Origin: Clarireedia homoeocarpa
Lineage: Eukaryota; Ascomycota; Leotiomycetes; Helotiales; Rutstroemiaceae
NCBI GenBank assembly: GCA_001465935.1
Contig: LNKV01000003.1
Coordinates: forward strand, 688,363-752,362
DNA: 64,000 nt
Direction of reading: 5' to 3'
Positions 42,307 through 54,321 of this stretch are shown here, one piece after another; the stretch's first letter is position 1; every line of letters begins with the position of its first letter. Below the pieces are notes generated by a model. That model saw only the letters and a program-made list of their open reading frames with translations, was not told the origin of the DNA and did not search any database. Position numbers and translations under genes: made by a program.

Positions 42307-44349
42307 ATGGGGAAAATTCTCCTAACATTGTCTTTGTGTATCTTGTTTCTTTCCGGCTGTGAATGTGTAACTTCATCGCCGAATCCAGAAGATCAGCCAA
42401 TGTTTGCAAAGAGCTACGACTACATCATCGTTGGTGGTGGGACAAGCGGCCTTGTTGTCGCAAATAGGTTGTCAGAAGACCCAGGAAGTAGGTAAAGCAG
42501 AGTACAGGTGCGAAACAGCACTAACAAAATGGTGTAGAGACGGTTCTCGTGATTGAGCATGGCCTTATAGATAATAGCTCGCTCACATTAGTGCCGAGAC
42601 TTGGATTGCAATACTTCCCAAATAATGTGAAGAATTGGGATTACACCTCTGCTCCAGTGAGAAGCCTTCGAAATGCATCGTTCGCTGTCTATGTAGCCGA
42701 CGTGGTCGGAGGCAGTTCCTTGCATAACGGTATGTTTGCCGACCGGGGTTCAAAGGCAGACTACGATGGCTGGGGTATTCTCGCAGGTAACGATACGTGG
42801 GGTTGGAATGGGCTTTACCCATATTTCATCAAAAGTACTAATTTTACTCTACCATCTGATGAGCTCACCAGAGAATTTAGTATCAGGAATAACGCATCCG
42901 CGTATGGAGATGGACCGATACAGATAAGTTACCCGTCACTTATTCTCCCAGACCTCCGCAACCAGACTCTTGCAGCAAATGCATATGGTATCTCAACCTC
43001 CGATGCCCCCGAATCGGGCGATGCTATCGGGCTTTACTGGGTACCACAAACACTCGACTTTGCCAAAGGAACTCGCTCGCATGCTCGTGTTGCTTATTAC
43101 GATCCAGTAGCTAAGAGGCCGAATCTGCAGCTTGTTACTGGGCACCTGGTTGAAGAGATTCTTTTTAGTAAGGATCTGACTGCTACTGGAGTGCGAGTGC
43201 ATTCTCTGAAAGACAACAAGACATCTAGAGTGTCTGTATCTGCATCTGGAGAGATTGTTTTAGCAGCTGGCGCGATATCGACACCAAAGTTATTGCAACT
43301 TAGTGGTATCGGACCTAAGAAGATATTGCAAGCTGCAGGAATCAAAGTGAAACTAGACAAACCAGCTGTTGGTGCCAACTTTCAAGACCACCCGACCGCA
43401 ACTGTAGTCTGGAATGTCACCAACCTTGCTTTCCCGAATGATGACACACTGACGACGAACGCTACGTACAATGCCAGTGCATGGGAGGAATATGTCACGA
43501 ACCATACGGTGAACGACCCTAGCAGTTCGATAACGGAAAACCTACTGTACAGATACTAACCCGCATATCACATAGGGTCCTTACAGCGTTGGGGTATCTC
43601 CTGCAGCTGCATTTCTACCCCTTTCACAGTATTCCTCAAAAAGCCAAGAGATAATCAAACAAGTTCAGTCCCAAAACCCAGCGGATTACCTACCTTCGGT
43701 ATACAAGGATGAAGCACTTCTTAAGGGTTACTTGGCACAACGAGATATAATCGTTAATCAATTTGGAAGAACAGATGCGGCCGCGATAGAGATACCTCTC
43801 GGTGCATCAGGGCCCAGTATTTCATCTCTTATATGTGGATTACCTTGAATTTTTCGCTGACGATTATTTCTCCATACAGGAGTATGCGTAGGCGAAAAGC
43901 CTTTATCAAGAGGCACAGTAATGTTGAATTCCTCGAATCCTAATAGTCAACCAATCATCGAGTACAACACGTTTGCAAATGCCATTGATGCCACTCTCCT
44001 CGTTGAGTGTATTCGTTATGTTCGAGGCTTTTATAAACAGTCTCGACTTGCTTGGTATAATCCGAAAGAAATCCTCCCTGGTGCCGACACAGAGTCTGAT
44101 GAAGAGATCCTGGCAACGTTGATCAATAATGGACTAATTTCGCCGACGCTTGCCCACCCCTCCGGAACGTGTGCATTAGGGTTGGAAAAGGAAGGCGGAT
44201 GCGTTGGAGCAGATCTTCTGGTTTATGGAACCAAGAGATTGTCGGTGGTAGATGCTTCTATTATGCCGTTGATTCCTGCAACGCATTTGCAATTGACTGT
44301 ATATGCTGTTGCCGAGAAAGGGTCCGATATCATCAAGGCTCGGCACTGA
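42307..44349 (+). CDS. Secreted GMC (glucose-methanol-choline) oxidoreductase, four exons
   Basis: Exons 42307-42487, 42538-43508, 43576-43816 and 43880-44349 (621 codons); introns are 50, 67 and 63 bp. A signal peptide (ILLTLSLCILFLSGCECV) is followed by the FAD-binding start YDYIIVGGGTSGLVVANRL, then VLVIEHG, the GMC-1 area VVGGSSLHNGM and the GMC-2 motif GAISTPKLLQLSGIGP. The C-terminus has HPSGTCALG, VVDASIMPLIPATHLQ and VYAVAEKGSDII, with the two expected active-site His residues. The mature part has many NxS/T sites, fitting secretion. Family members oxidise sugars or alcohols and make H2O2; the substrate cannot be assigned. Exon junctions were chosen to restore these motifs. The third intron uses GTATTT as donor and is needed to bypass an in-frame TGA. 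Confidence 0.93.
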
Positions 44350-44934
44350 TAATCTGGAAGACACTGATATATAACATTAGAGCTGAATTCTATCGAATAT
44401 GGCTCCTGGCTTTGACATGTGAATTAAGACAACTTTGCATAGTGAAGTCAATTTCGCGTCACATCAACACAACATGGCGAGGATATTTTCGATGGAAGAC
44501 AAACACTCAGGCAATTCAAGGTACATTTCAAGATTGGTAATTCGAGTGTTTATGAATTCCAAAAGCCAGTGACACAAATTTGACCCCAATCGAAAGCGCA
44601 TGCGAGCTCATGATGATTGTCGATACTTGAGGGCCAATATCTTCATTTCCCATTCACAGTAATACATTATATCCGTCTTGTGTATTTATTCAACATGGCT
44701 AGGTGCATTGGTAATTTGATCTTTTACATTAGTACTGCGGACAAGAACAGTGAGAATCAATGTTGCCATCAGTGGTGAGTTTGTTTTTAATTCTGAGCTA
44801 CCCAGTTCTATTCACATTCATCTCCATAGACAAATCTTTTTCTTTCTTCATAAATACTCTAGCTATTCATTATCATGCTAATTATATATTATCAAATTAA
44901 ATACATTCCTTTGTCTACCATGCTAGCTTGCTCA
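44350..44934. other. Convergent intergenic region
   Basis: About 585 bp between the 3' ends of the GMC oxidoreductase and NACHT genes; AT-rich near 44860-44910. Nothing else seen. Confidence 0.5.
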
Positions 44935-47900
44935 CTAGAAAACCCTGACTTGAAATGTACCAAAGAGCCTCGTTGAAATGCCCGCCTCTTGTACTCCAAC
45001 AATATCCCATGAATCTTTCAGTAGCATTTGCATGGTGCATTTTTGGGGCGCCGCCCTCGGGTCAAGGTATCCTCCACTAATCTGCGCTGTCTCAGCCACT
45101 GGTGAAGACGTCGCGTACCCACAACTATTAGAAGACTCTTCGAAAAACCCAAGCAAACTGGGCCAGTTCGGCGCCTTCAAGACCTCGAGCATCATTTCTA
45201 GCGGGGCCACCAAGAGCTGGCTGCTACGGCCAAATTCGAGGATAAACTCCATCCGCGGATTAGCTCCCGCCGCGAGAAATACTTCAATGACAGCCGCCCA
45301 CCGTTCCAACCACTCGGCATCCATATATTCGGGAAAGGAAATTCTCTCCCTCCGGCACTTTAGAAAAGCAAGATGATTGAACGCAAAGTCGCGTAGGACC
45401 ACGAGCCAAACCGGAACACCATCCTTCATCGGCGAGTGACCGATCTCGCCCGGAGTTGTGATCTCGATCCGGTCATCAAATGACCAGCCGCGAGACAGAA
45501 GATATCGACACAAGACAGCATCAGTCGCCACCGCAGCCGACATTAGTAGATTCAATTCAGTTCCTTCCGCACCGCGGACATGGTGCTCAATTCCACGAAG
45601 TTGATGGACGACGTAGTCGCGCTGGCCCCAGTAGGCTGCCCAGTGGATAAACGAGCACCCGTCGGTCGTTCTGTCGTGCCATCTCCAGGAAAGGTCCTTT
45701 TCGATCTTCAGATTCCCTAGAAAGGCCTTTAACGAGCCTCTGGACTGCATGCTAACGAGTTCCCGACCGTCCAATTGAATCTGTAGAGATTCGCCGTTCA
45801 CGACTCGCTCCAAGTCTTGGAGACACTTTAGCGGCGGCTGCATTCCTTCCTTGAGGGCGAGTTGACTGAACCAATAGAAGGTGGACTCTAAAGAACCTGG
45901 AACACTCATGCGAGTATCGACTACGTCCTGAGCAAGAGGGCAAAATTTCGCTTCCGCGCATCGAAGGCGAGAGAAGACTTCAACTTCTTGCATGGGAAGC
46001 GGAAGAGCGGGCCGAGACCTCATCCGCGCTCTGGGGAGCCATTGCTCGTCCAAATATTCTCGAACCGATCGGTGGAAAAATTCCAGTCGGTAACGGAAAA
46101 AGGATGGAGACCTTGCGTCTTCTTGCTCTCGCAGCTCCACCAAACCCTGTGTACAGGCTTGTAGTAGAATCCTGGCCGATGCCAATCTAGTGTCGATGTC
46201 GTTGTCTGAATACCCGCGAGGGGCTTGGTCTAGAGGAAACTCGTTGTCCTGGAAAGTCGGATCTTCCAACCAGTTAAGTTCGTTTAACCAAGATACCGCA
46301 AGGGCATTCAGAGGGTCAGTGTATGGATTCCGTAGCGTCATGTATAGAAGGATTGTTGAACGCCGCTGTGACCACGGCGATGGATCTATCCGCTGAAGCA
46401 TCTTCTCGAAGAAGTCATTCAAGTCTGTTGGACTATCATCCAAAATCTTCCTCAATTTTGACGGCTCCTCGTGCAAAAGGGATGCATTGAGCAGTGACCG
46501 GACAACCAGGCTGGCCCACAAAAACACCCCTTCCGCTCGCTTGACGATAACGTTGACCAGGTCCACACAGACGTTCCTGGCGGCCAAGTGTTCAGCCTTG
46601 TCCAAAATAGTGTTGAATCGATCCTTTGCGAATTGTTCGATATCGTGTGCTGTGAGATCATGAAGATTGATCACCATACCGATATGATCGAATGCCTCTT
46701 GAAATATGGGGTTTGGCCGACTAGAGCAGATGATTTTGACCTCGGCCGCGGAGGACCAGTCCACAAGCTGCTGCGCAAGCACTCTCTGATCGGTGGTGTC
46801 GCCTTCATACTCATCAAGTCCGTCAATGAAGTAACAGAAGCAGTGTGTATCACTATACTGAAGCTTTTCCAACCGCCGCATGGCCTGTTCCAGCTGCTCT
46901 ATGGGGAACTCCATGGCGTCCATGAAACTCTCTTCCTCGGAAGGGAATATGACGCCAACTAACTCCGGGCAATGCCGAAGGATGTGGAATAGAATCACAC
47001 GGTAAAACCCGCGACGCGACTTCAAGAACAAATCATCCGATCTCCAGAAGAACATCTTGATGAGGATGAGCTTCCGGTCACCCGCCCAGATCTTGAGAGC
47101 ATCGGCCACGCGTTCATTGCTACTCAAGAACTTCATAGTGGTTGATTTTCCGCAGCCAGCTTTCCCACTGATGAATAGTATTCGGTGGTTGAGTCGTAGA
47201 AAATCAAGTAATTCGCATGAAATTTGAGCCTGCTGAACTTGATCCAGTGTACCGTTGTGGACTTCTTGGGCTTCTGGGCCTTCTACAAGCCACTGGAACG
47301 TGTCGGCTGCAGGCGTCTGGATATCATCCTCTCGTAGTTGAAGCGATTTGAAGTAGAGTTTCCGTAAAACTCGGTTCTGCTTCGAAACCAGTTGCGCAAG
47401 GGAGTAGAATTCCAGCAGCTTTTCCCGGAAATGAGTGGGAGTGGAGGATATTACTTGACCATTTCCCGCGTCGTTTAAAGATCTCGTCCCGTCAGAGCAG
47501 ACACTACTCACGACGCTCCGCAGCTCACTCTCAACATCCTCTAAGTGGTAGGAGTAAGGATTCAAGTGTTCTTTCCCGATCTGACTGATGTCATCCACCG
47601 CATTCCTCCATGTCGATCCATGATCACTGGGCAAACGAATTAGATCAGCCTAATCTGGTTGCTCGCCTACAAGGACTCAACTCACAGCATGAGCATTTGC
47701 AAACGTAACCCCAGTTGCTGTCGGTAGCTAATGAGCAGGCTATCTAGGCGACGAATATCATCGTCGTACCAATAAGCCTTGATGCTCTTCAGAATCGCAT
47801 GAGATCTACCTGGTCTGGACGGGTGAAGACCCTCAAGAAGCTTGATGAGCTCTATCGAAACCTTCTCGCAATTCTGAGCCAGGGTATATAGAACATTATC

Positions 47901-48089
47901 GCTTCTTTCACGATCGGCTTCTCTGAGATGCTGAGTCGCTGCCTTGAGATCAAGAGTAATGGTCTCGATGTGTTCGTTTGTTGCGGTAGCCCCGCGTGAT
48001 GAAGCACGAATTTGGGAGTAGCATTGAAAAACTTTGGCTCCTACCTCGACAAACGTGATAATAGATGATGCCAGGCCGGCGGCTTCCAT
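44935..48089 (-). CDS. NACHT-type STAND NTPase with helical N-terminal domain, two exons
   Basis: Exons on the minus strand 48089-47686 and 47626-44935 (1,032 codons); the intron is 59 bp. The ATG at 48089 (MEAAGLASSIITFVEVGAKV) opens a helical N-terminal domain of the type common at the front of fungal NACHT proteins, ahead of a coiled linker. The NTPase has P-loop FISGKAGCGKSTT near residue 300, Walker B CYFIDGLDEYEG, sensor IICSSRPNP and winged-helix-like sequences (RAEGVFLWASLVVRSLL). The C-terminal third is poorly repetitive, with one ankyrin-like piece (FIHWAAYWGQRDYVVHQL) and a further LAAGANPRMEF segment, so it is not a clean repeat sensor. No signal peptide. Family knowledge suggests signal transduction in non-self recognition or programmed cell death; the ligand is unknown. 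The GC content of the coding exon is higher than in the neighbouring kinase gene. Confidence 0.9.
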
Positions 48090-48836
48090 TATCAGATAAA
48101 CACGGATAGCCTCGAAACTGACATTTGCTTTCAAATTGACAAGGCTAGCTGAAAATTATTGAAGTAGGTCAACTTACGTATAAATGCCGCGGGTGATACG
48201 AAGTCAGCTGAGTAATACCTGATAGCAGCTCTCCACCGTAGTTCTATCCAATCCCCACACATTATCCAAGCCACGCCGCCTGGAATCACAACGGAAATAT
48301 CTCGTGTTTTCTTCCTAGCGGAGGCAAGATTGAGGAAATAAATACGACAGACAATAAAGAATCAATAAAGTGCTGTGAGCAATTCATCAATGTTCATTCT
48401 CCGTTACTGATCAATATACGAATAACATCGAAACCCTTCTGTAATTCCCGCCATTTCCATTCAATAGCATCTCTATATAGAGAGCTCAGGCCACATCTCG
48501 TCGCACCCACGGCACCCTCCTCATTTTTCACCTATTTACTTCAATATTGTCAACTTACATAATAGATTTGTAATACTAACTTTTTTGTTTAAGTGCAGCA
48601 GAAAAACACTGTGGTGTAGCGTGGCGCTCTATTAAGGATAGAGTTTAGAACTCTCGTAATGTCACAGCGATCATGCCTGGGGGATGCTTCTACCGAACAC
48701 AAGAAAGTAGAGCTAGAGACAAGGTTCTCCATCGAGCTCTAGCAAGCCGCCGCCTGAGAATCGGTACCGGGATTGTTTTGCTGAGCACTCTTCTCCACGA
48801 CTCCAAAGCTTGAGCGGATTTTCTTACTGTTTCATG
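48090..48836. other. Intergenic: promoter of the NACHT gene and 3' region of the kinase gene
   Basis: About 750 bp. No coding frame or repeat with support. Confidence 0.5.
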
Positions 48837-51522
48837 TTACCAGCACTTCATTTGATGAGAATGGATTCTCTTACGCTGTTGTTCTCCGTCTTCGCCCAGA
48901 GATTCATGCCCATCAAACCGCGGGTTTGTTCGCCATCTTGAGATCTTGTCCAACAGCGGACTAAGGTTAATATCATCGCAGACTTCAATGCCTTTCCGAA
49001 ATTCCTGGGACCGTTGCTGCAGTCCACTCTGGTGCTTAGCAGAATTAATTTTGGCTGTGACTCTGTCGATTCTGTATTTGATCCTCGAACGGACTTCGCT
49101 CCTGTTAGCAGGGAAACGTCCATATGCAGATAACAATCCTCCTTACCTTCCTTGTCCATCACGCCGTCGTCTTCTGAATCAAAAGAGATGCTCTCAAGCA
49201 TTTTAACCGAGACCCTATAAGAATTCAATGTATCTGGAAGGTCTTCCAGTTGGCCGGGGAGTTCTTGTATTGCTGCATTCCGGCTTATCTCTATTGCCTG
49301 ATCGTAAAGTATTCGTTCGGCTGCAATATTAAATATGGGTTCAAAATCAAACCAGCTGTAGAATTCAGTCTCAAAGTTGTCGTCGCTATAAAGATATGAA
49401 GGTGGCTCATAATCCTCACCCTTTAAAAGCAAGTTCATCCAGGTCGTAGTATGATTCATCCAAAAGGCCATTTTATGGTCTCCTCTTGCAGGTGGTCTAG
49501 TGGATTTTAGCGTTGCATCATCCACCGGCCGTCCCTGCATGGTGTCCGTTCGCTGGATCCTAATTAGTAACCCATACTCCAGAATATCAAAAAAACGGCC
49601 AAGAATGAATAAAATACCCTCGGTGAGCCTGCCGCTAATTGAATTGTGACCGATTGATTCTACTTCATCTACATCGGGGTCGGAGTAACTTTCCCTGGTC
49701 CAAGTGGCTACTTGTTTTATCATTCCTACGTAAGTTTGCAATGTTTTTGCGAGCAGTGCCATAGCTTGTTCTTGTAATTCGAGTAGATTGTCTTTCTGGG
49801 TCTGGATCTGGTCCAGCAAGGAAGGCGTAGCACAATCTGAGTTTGTGCTAGCCAAGGATGTTCCCATCATTGTCGATGTTGCAGAGTTGTATTTGAAAAG
49901 GGCAAACGAATAGACAGTTTCACAAGCTTTGATATTCTCTTCCAGGTTTAGGACCAATTCCTTGAGTGCTGACAGTCTGTGACTGGTGCTTGCATCAGGT
50001 TGAGCATGAGACTTATCGATGCCGAATATGTTCATATCGAATGGTCTTGGGTAAGTCGTCGATTCCTCGTAAAATCTCTCCCTCCCTGAAAGTTCTGTAC
50101 TGATATATCTGATACGTTCGGACTCAACGAGGTATTCAAAGAGATCCCCATGTTGAGCCAGAGCCTGTAATCCAGTCCCATAACAACCTTGCCGAATATT
50201 CTCTTGAAAATCTGAATTCTTTTCGATTACTTCCCTAAGAGCTTTTTGGATTCTGTCAAATGGGTCTCTCATCGATATTTGGAGTGCGGAGTGGTCGTGA
50301 ATATACACAGCATCTGGCCTCATGTCTGGCTGAAATAAAACACAGGCATGAAGGAGGTCATTCAATGCCTTCGAATAATGTGGCCCAAGATGAGGAACGG
50401 TTTCTTTCGGAGAGACTCTGCGGTAAGCGAAAGGCCTGTCTAAAGTGCAGAGTTCGTAAATTGTGACTATATATAATTTGTTAGAAAAATTATCGAGATG
50501 TTCCTCACAGATCATGTAACTGTCCACTTACGCCCAAAAGAGGAGATGTCGCACTCCCGTGTCCAGCGGATGGTTTCTAATTCAGAACTGATTTCCTGCA
50601 CTCATCAGCTCTAGCAAATTTGAATCTATAAAGAAAGTACCTACAGGAGCGGTGTACACTCGGGTGCCTACATAAGATGCGGGCTCAGTTTTTCCATGAA
50701 TCACAATACTCAATCCGAAATCAGCAAGCTTGACAGCATCACATGCAGTTCGAGACCGTGATGAGAACAGGACTATTATAAGTTAATTACGTATCAAGAA
50801 CCACGGGATAGAGGTCAATTTCCTGTTGCCTGGTTTGATATCCCTATGCAAGATCACCGTTTGATTTTCTTCGTGAATTGTCTGAGCTCCTTCACCGTTG
50901 AACCAGCCAAAGAAATGGCAGTATTGCAGCGCCGCTGAAATCTGATGGGTAATACTCCAGACATATTTCTCGTCCATGGTTCTAATGTTCACAATATATC
51001 AGTAAATGGTCTGTGCAAAGAAAGAACGCAATACTTTTCTTGCAGCTTCATTTCCTCAATCAGCTCTTCCAAGCTCCCATATTCGCAATACTCCATGTAG
51101 AGTCTCATTTCATGCTCTATTGGTGAACGTTGAATAATTTCCACGTCAAGGTACTGTACGATGTTCAAGTGGCTGAGCTTTCTCAACACCTCGCATTCTC
51201 GCTCTGCTTCCTTCCGCTTTCGACTATCTGGTCTAAACCTGATCGTTTTGCATGCAGCCAGCTAATTGTGTGATATGAGCATTTCAGCAAAGGTCAAAGG
51301 TCGTAAAGAAAACAAACCAACCTCTCCATGCTTGTAGGCTGCTGTCACCTTCCCTTCCGCTCCAACACCTAAGTCTTCTCCATGTGACTTGACGAATTGA
51401 AAATCAAGGTCACTAAATTCCACGGAGGGGGTAGGGTCAATTGGAGCTGTGGGGACTCTGAGTAACTTGTCCAAGGTTAACTTTCTAGAGCCTTGTCTCA
51501 GCAAGATCCAGACCGTCGCCAT
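48837..51522 (-). CDS. NEK-like Ser/Thr protein kinase with long C-terminal helical region, seven exons, one non-canonical donor
   Basis: Exons on the minus strand: 51522-51322, 51261-51035, 50981-50824, 50772-50645, 50595-50532, 50466-49147 and 49093-48837 (785 codons, all phases agree). Kinase landmarks: glycine loop DLGVGAEGKV, lysine in LAACKTIRF, RECEVLRKLSHLNIV, the catalytic loop HRDIKPGN, VKLADFGLS, then TAPE and DISSFGLTIYELCTLDRPF. This is the NIMA/NEK-like layout. Residue 270 to the end is mainly helical with coiled-coil character (QIQTQKDNLLELQEQAMALL) and no known domain. Oddity: the intron after HRDIKPGN begins with GG (50823) instead of GT. The alternative is a GC donor six bases earlier, which keeps frame but removes Gly-Asn of the catalytic loop. 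The gene may therefore be impaired. The acceptor of the last intron was chosen to give the well-formed RSRIKYRIDRVTAKI helix. Confidence 0.8.
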
Positions 51523-52609
51523 TGCTTCTTTACAACGAGACGACTGCTCGCATCAAATTGAGATGTGAGAGGCTACGTTCAAGAAGCTTGGAAACGTAGG
51601 TTCAGATTAAACTATGGACAATTCTATGAAAAGAGGAAGGAGAGATTTCCATTCCTGTGCTAATTTATATGTTGTGGCCCTACGTTCGGTAACGACAAGT
51701 GAAGGCTCTGCCTAAGCTCTTTACTATAGGTCCTACCCTTTGTATTACTCCTATCCTCCTTTCCTTCCTTGTCTGTTATTCTTTCCCTGTTATCGCTTCG
51801 TTGTTCCTTGCTCTTTCTTTCTTCTCTAACCTCCTTTCCAATTGTAAAACGTTATTATATTCTTTAATACTTCTTCTAGCTCCTATATCGGCCTTTTATA
51901 TCCTTGTGACGATACACTGTAAAATAAGATCATATCATTCTTAGAACCAACAACTAAAGAACTAAAAGGGATCCTAAGGTCCAGGGAGCTTATATACACG
52001 GAGAGGTCACGTGGGTCACGTGCTTAGGTCGCGTGCACGCTAGGCATTCACAAAGGCCTAGCACTTACATTTACTAAATGCATGTTCTGTGACTTTTTTT
52101 CTTTTTTTCGTCGTCGTTAGCAGCAAGAGCACGCGGAGAAGCAAAGAAAAAAAAGACCCCCTCCCCCCCAAAAAGGGTAATATTCATGCAATTTGAAGGG
52201 AGAAAAATATGAAAAGTGATGAATAAACTGATGACTGACTAAAATAAACTGATGGCTGACTATATGTGATATCGAAATGTGTATAAGTTACTTGAAGGAA
52301 AACTTACAGGAATCCGGATTGGATATAAATAGAAACAGTATGTACCTCATCACTGCAACCACTCCCGACGCCAACCCATCTCAGGAACCAATTTAACTTC
52401 ACAAGCACGATACCCCCGGCGTAGGATGCAAGAGTCACTAAAAAAAACCCCCGCCCTTCAAAAGCAAAGGAAGTATTCTCACTCATTCCGTGGGTTAATG
52501 GAGCGAACGAAAACTGTTTGAACACAGCCCAAGCGTAAGGATAAGTGCAAGCTCGTTGCAGGCTCTGGAGCAGGGCGATATTACAATGAGTAGTGGGATA
52601 CAAACGCTC
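51523..52609. other. Intergenic, about 1.1 kb, pyrimidine-rich
   Basis: 51690-51900 is strongly T/C-rich on the plus strand. 52003-52030 carries two adjacent GTCACGTG-type palindromes, and 52096-52170 has A/C homopolymer runs. The segment from TGTTGTGG (51669) to about 52050 has the general look of a solo LTR, but I found no second copy or clear target duplication. No gene seen. Confidence 0.4.
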
Positions 52610-53533
52610 TCACAATGTTCGGGGGTCCTGCGCCACCATTTCATGACCCGGATGAGTCAATCCTGCCGCGTTGTTGCACTTGTAACAGAATTTGAATTTC
52701 TCACAACTCGCACAGCTGAACACAGTGCCGCAAATAGGCTGCGCAATCGTCAATAAAGCTATCATGCTACTCGGGAGATCTCACTCACAAAGACATCGCA
52801 TCCATTACATCTGCCAAAATGGACAAACGCTAGCTCGACAACTTCATCTGTAATCTTAATCATAAGCTTCTTGAAATTCTTCCTGAGAATTTCCACGACG
52901 GAGCCGTGATCATGATACTGCGCAACTTGCAGTGGGGTCCAATTATTCAATTTTTCCCTCAACGAAGCGTCCGCGCCGATCTCAAGAAGTCGTTTGACAT
53001 TATCTTCTCTTCCGGCTTTCGCAGCCCAGTGTAGGGGGTCCAGCCATCATGATCTGGCGGGCTCTTTTCTGCTGCTTCCGGATATGCCTCGAGTAGGGTA
53101 GTAAACACACCGTGGTGGAGGGCATTCTGGCCTTGCTTGTCTTTCATGGCAGGTGAATCTTCATTTATCTTCGGGCCTTTATCAATCAAAACCATCAAGG
53201 ACCTACGACTTTGGCGAATGCCTCTCATAGCAGCAAAGTGTATTGAGTCTCTTCCTTGGATATCTTTGCGGCCTGCCTCAATGCCACGAGATACCAATCT
53301 ATCTACAACATGTCCTCACCGTTTAGAAGCTGTTTAACAACTGCGACATGATTGTTCTTCACAGCCCATGAAAGAGCTATCCGTCCGGATTCATCGAGTG
53401 CTTTTGGGTCAGCCCCAGCCTCTAGGAGCGAACTGACTGTTTTGCTGTCTCCACGGGTTGCAGCCGATATCAATGCGGTCGTCTCTGTGTCATCTTCCGC
53501 GTCAATATTCTCCTTCAAATTCTGGTCGGTCAT
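52610..53533 (-). pseudogene. Ankyrin-repeat / ZZ zinc-finger protein gene with two single-base deletions
   Basis: From the ATG at 53533 the frame codes for ankyrin repeats (ALISAATRGDSKTVSSLLEAG, IALSWAVKNNHVAVVKQLL). It then hits a TAG at about 53300 after losing one G within GAGGACATG. A second frame continues (VSRGIEAGRKDIQGRD, IHFAAMRG, HDGWTP) and breaks at ACCCCCTACACTGG near 53035, where another base is missing from the expected PLHWAAKAG ankyrin core. The third frame runs through WTPLQVAQYHDHGSVVEIL to a Cys/His motif. After removal of a 50-bp intron (52788-52739) this reads RCNGCDVF-PICGTVFSC-CEKFKFCYKC with a terminal His pair (THPGHEM): a ZZ-type zinc finger. The stop is at 52610. 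The domains suggest a ubiquitin- or chromatin-linked adaptor; it is probably non-functional as read here. Confidence 0.8.
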
Positions 53534-53764
53534 GGCGGAGAAACTGTTGACTTTGGTTCACTTCTCCAAGAGCAGCTGTGAAACCAAATACAAGCCTAGA
53601 TTGTCACTTCTCTAGAAGTGGCGTCACTTTTGGAATTTTCACAGCAGTTGAAAATCAACGTCTTGAGAGCAATTATGGGCCAAGATATATCGGTGTGTCG
53701 GGTGGGGCTAGCCGAGACAGCCGCTTGGAGCTAGTTGTTCTAGATAAGCGAGACGTTCTGTTCA

Positions 53765-53854
53765 CTACTATCTCCCCCCCATAAATAAAGGTTAATTGTT
53801 TCTCTGTCTCACCACATAAAAATTTAACCTTTATTTATGGGGGGGAGATAGTAG
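53765..53854. repeat. Perfect 31-bp inverted repeat with 28-base spacer
   Basis: The left arm 53765-53795 (starts CTACTATCTCCCCCCC) and the right arm 53824-53854 (ends GGGGAGATAGTAG) are perfectly complementary. If the TA pairs near the outer ends are target duplications, the rest could be a tiny mariner-type MITE. Confidence 0.9.
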
Positions 53855-53872
53855 AAGCACGGCCTATCTAGC

Positions 53873-54321
53873 CCGCCCCATTCGCACTTCAGGCCTACTC
53901 GTCAATATTGACCAATGGGGTAGTCCCTCCGTCAATATTACCTGAAGTGCGAAAGGGTCGGCTGGGTGGTCAATCGAGTGGGTCAATATTTGAAGCTGCA
54001 CATAGGCAAGGCAATAACTGCTTCAAGAAATAACTGCCGAGTAACCAATGTACTCTTGTCGCCTCTCGGCCCGTCTCCTATCCGGCCATCCAGCCCCCCC
54101 CCCCCAACCACCTCCTTTCTAGCCCCAAGTTGACAGCTCTTATTGAGCCAAAAACTTTCATAATATATCCTCAAAGCAACAGGTCAACGGTGACTTCTGC
54201 ATTGATAGCCAGTATACCCGATGACGAACCGGCCGACCCATTTGCACTTCAGGTAATATTGACGGAGGGACTACCCCATTGGTCAATATTGACGAATAGG
54301 CCTGAAGTGCAAATGGGGCGG
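53873..54321. mobile_element. 449-bp foldback (MITE-like) element with 93-bp terminal inverted repeats
   Basis: The left arm (53873-53965) and the reverse complement of the right arm (54229-54321) match at 88 of 93 bases; four of the five differences are transitions. Each arm begins CCGCCCCATT and contains a GCACTTCAGG / CCTGAAGTGC internal palindrome. The middle (about 263 bp) has no coding potential and includes a run of 14 C. It inserts about 340 bp upstream of the ankyrin/ZZ gene start. Confidence 0.9.

Noticed and set aside
51669..52050. Possible solo LTR (TGTTGTGG ... TTCACA).
   Set aside because: No target-site duplication, primer-binding site or second copy visible in the window.
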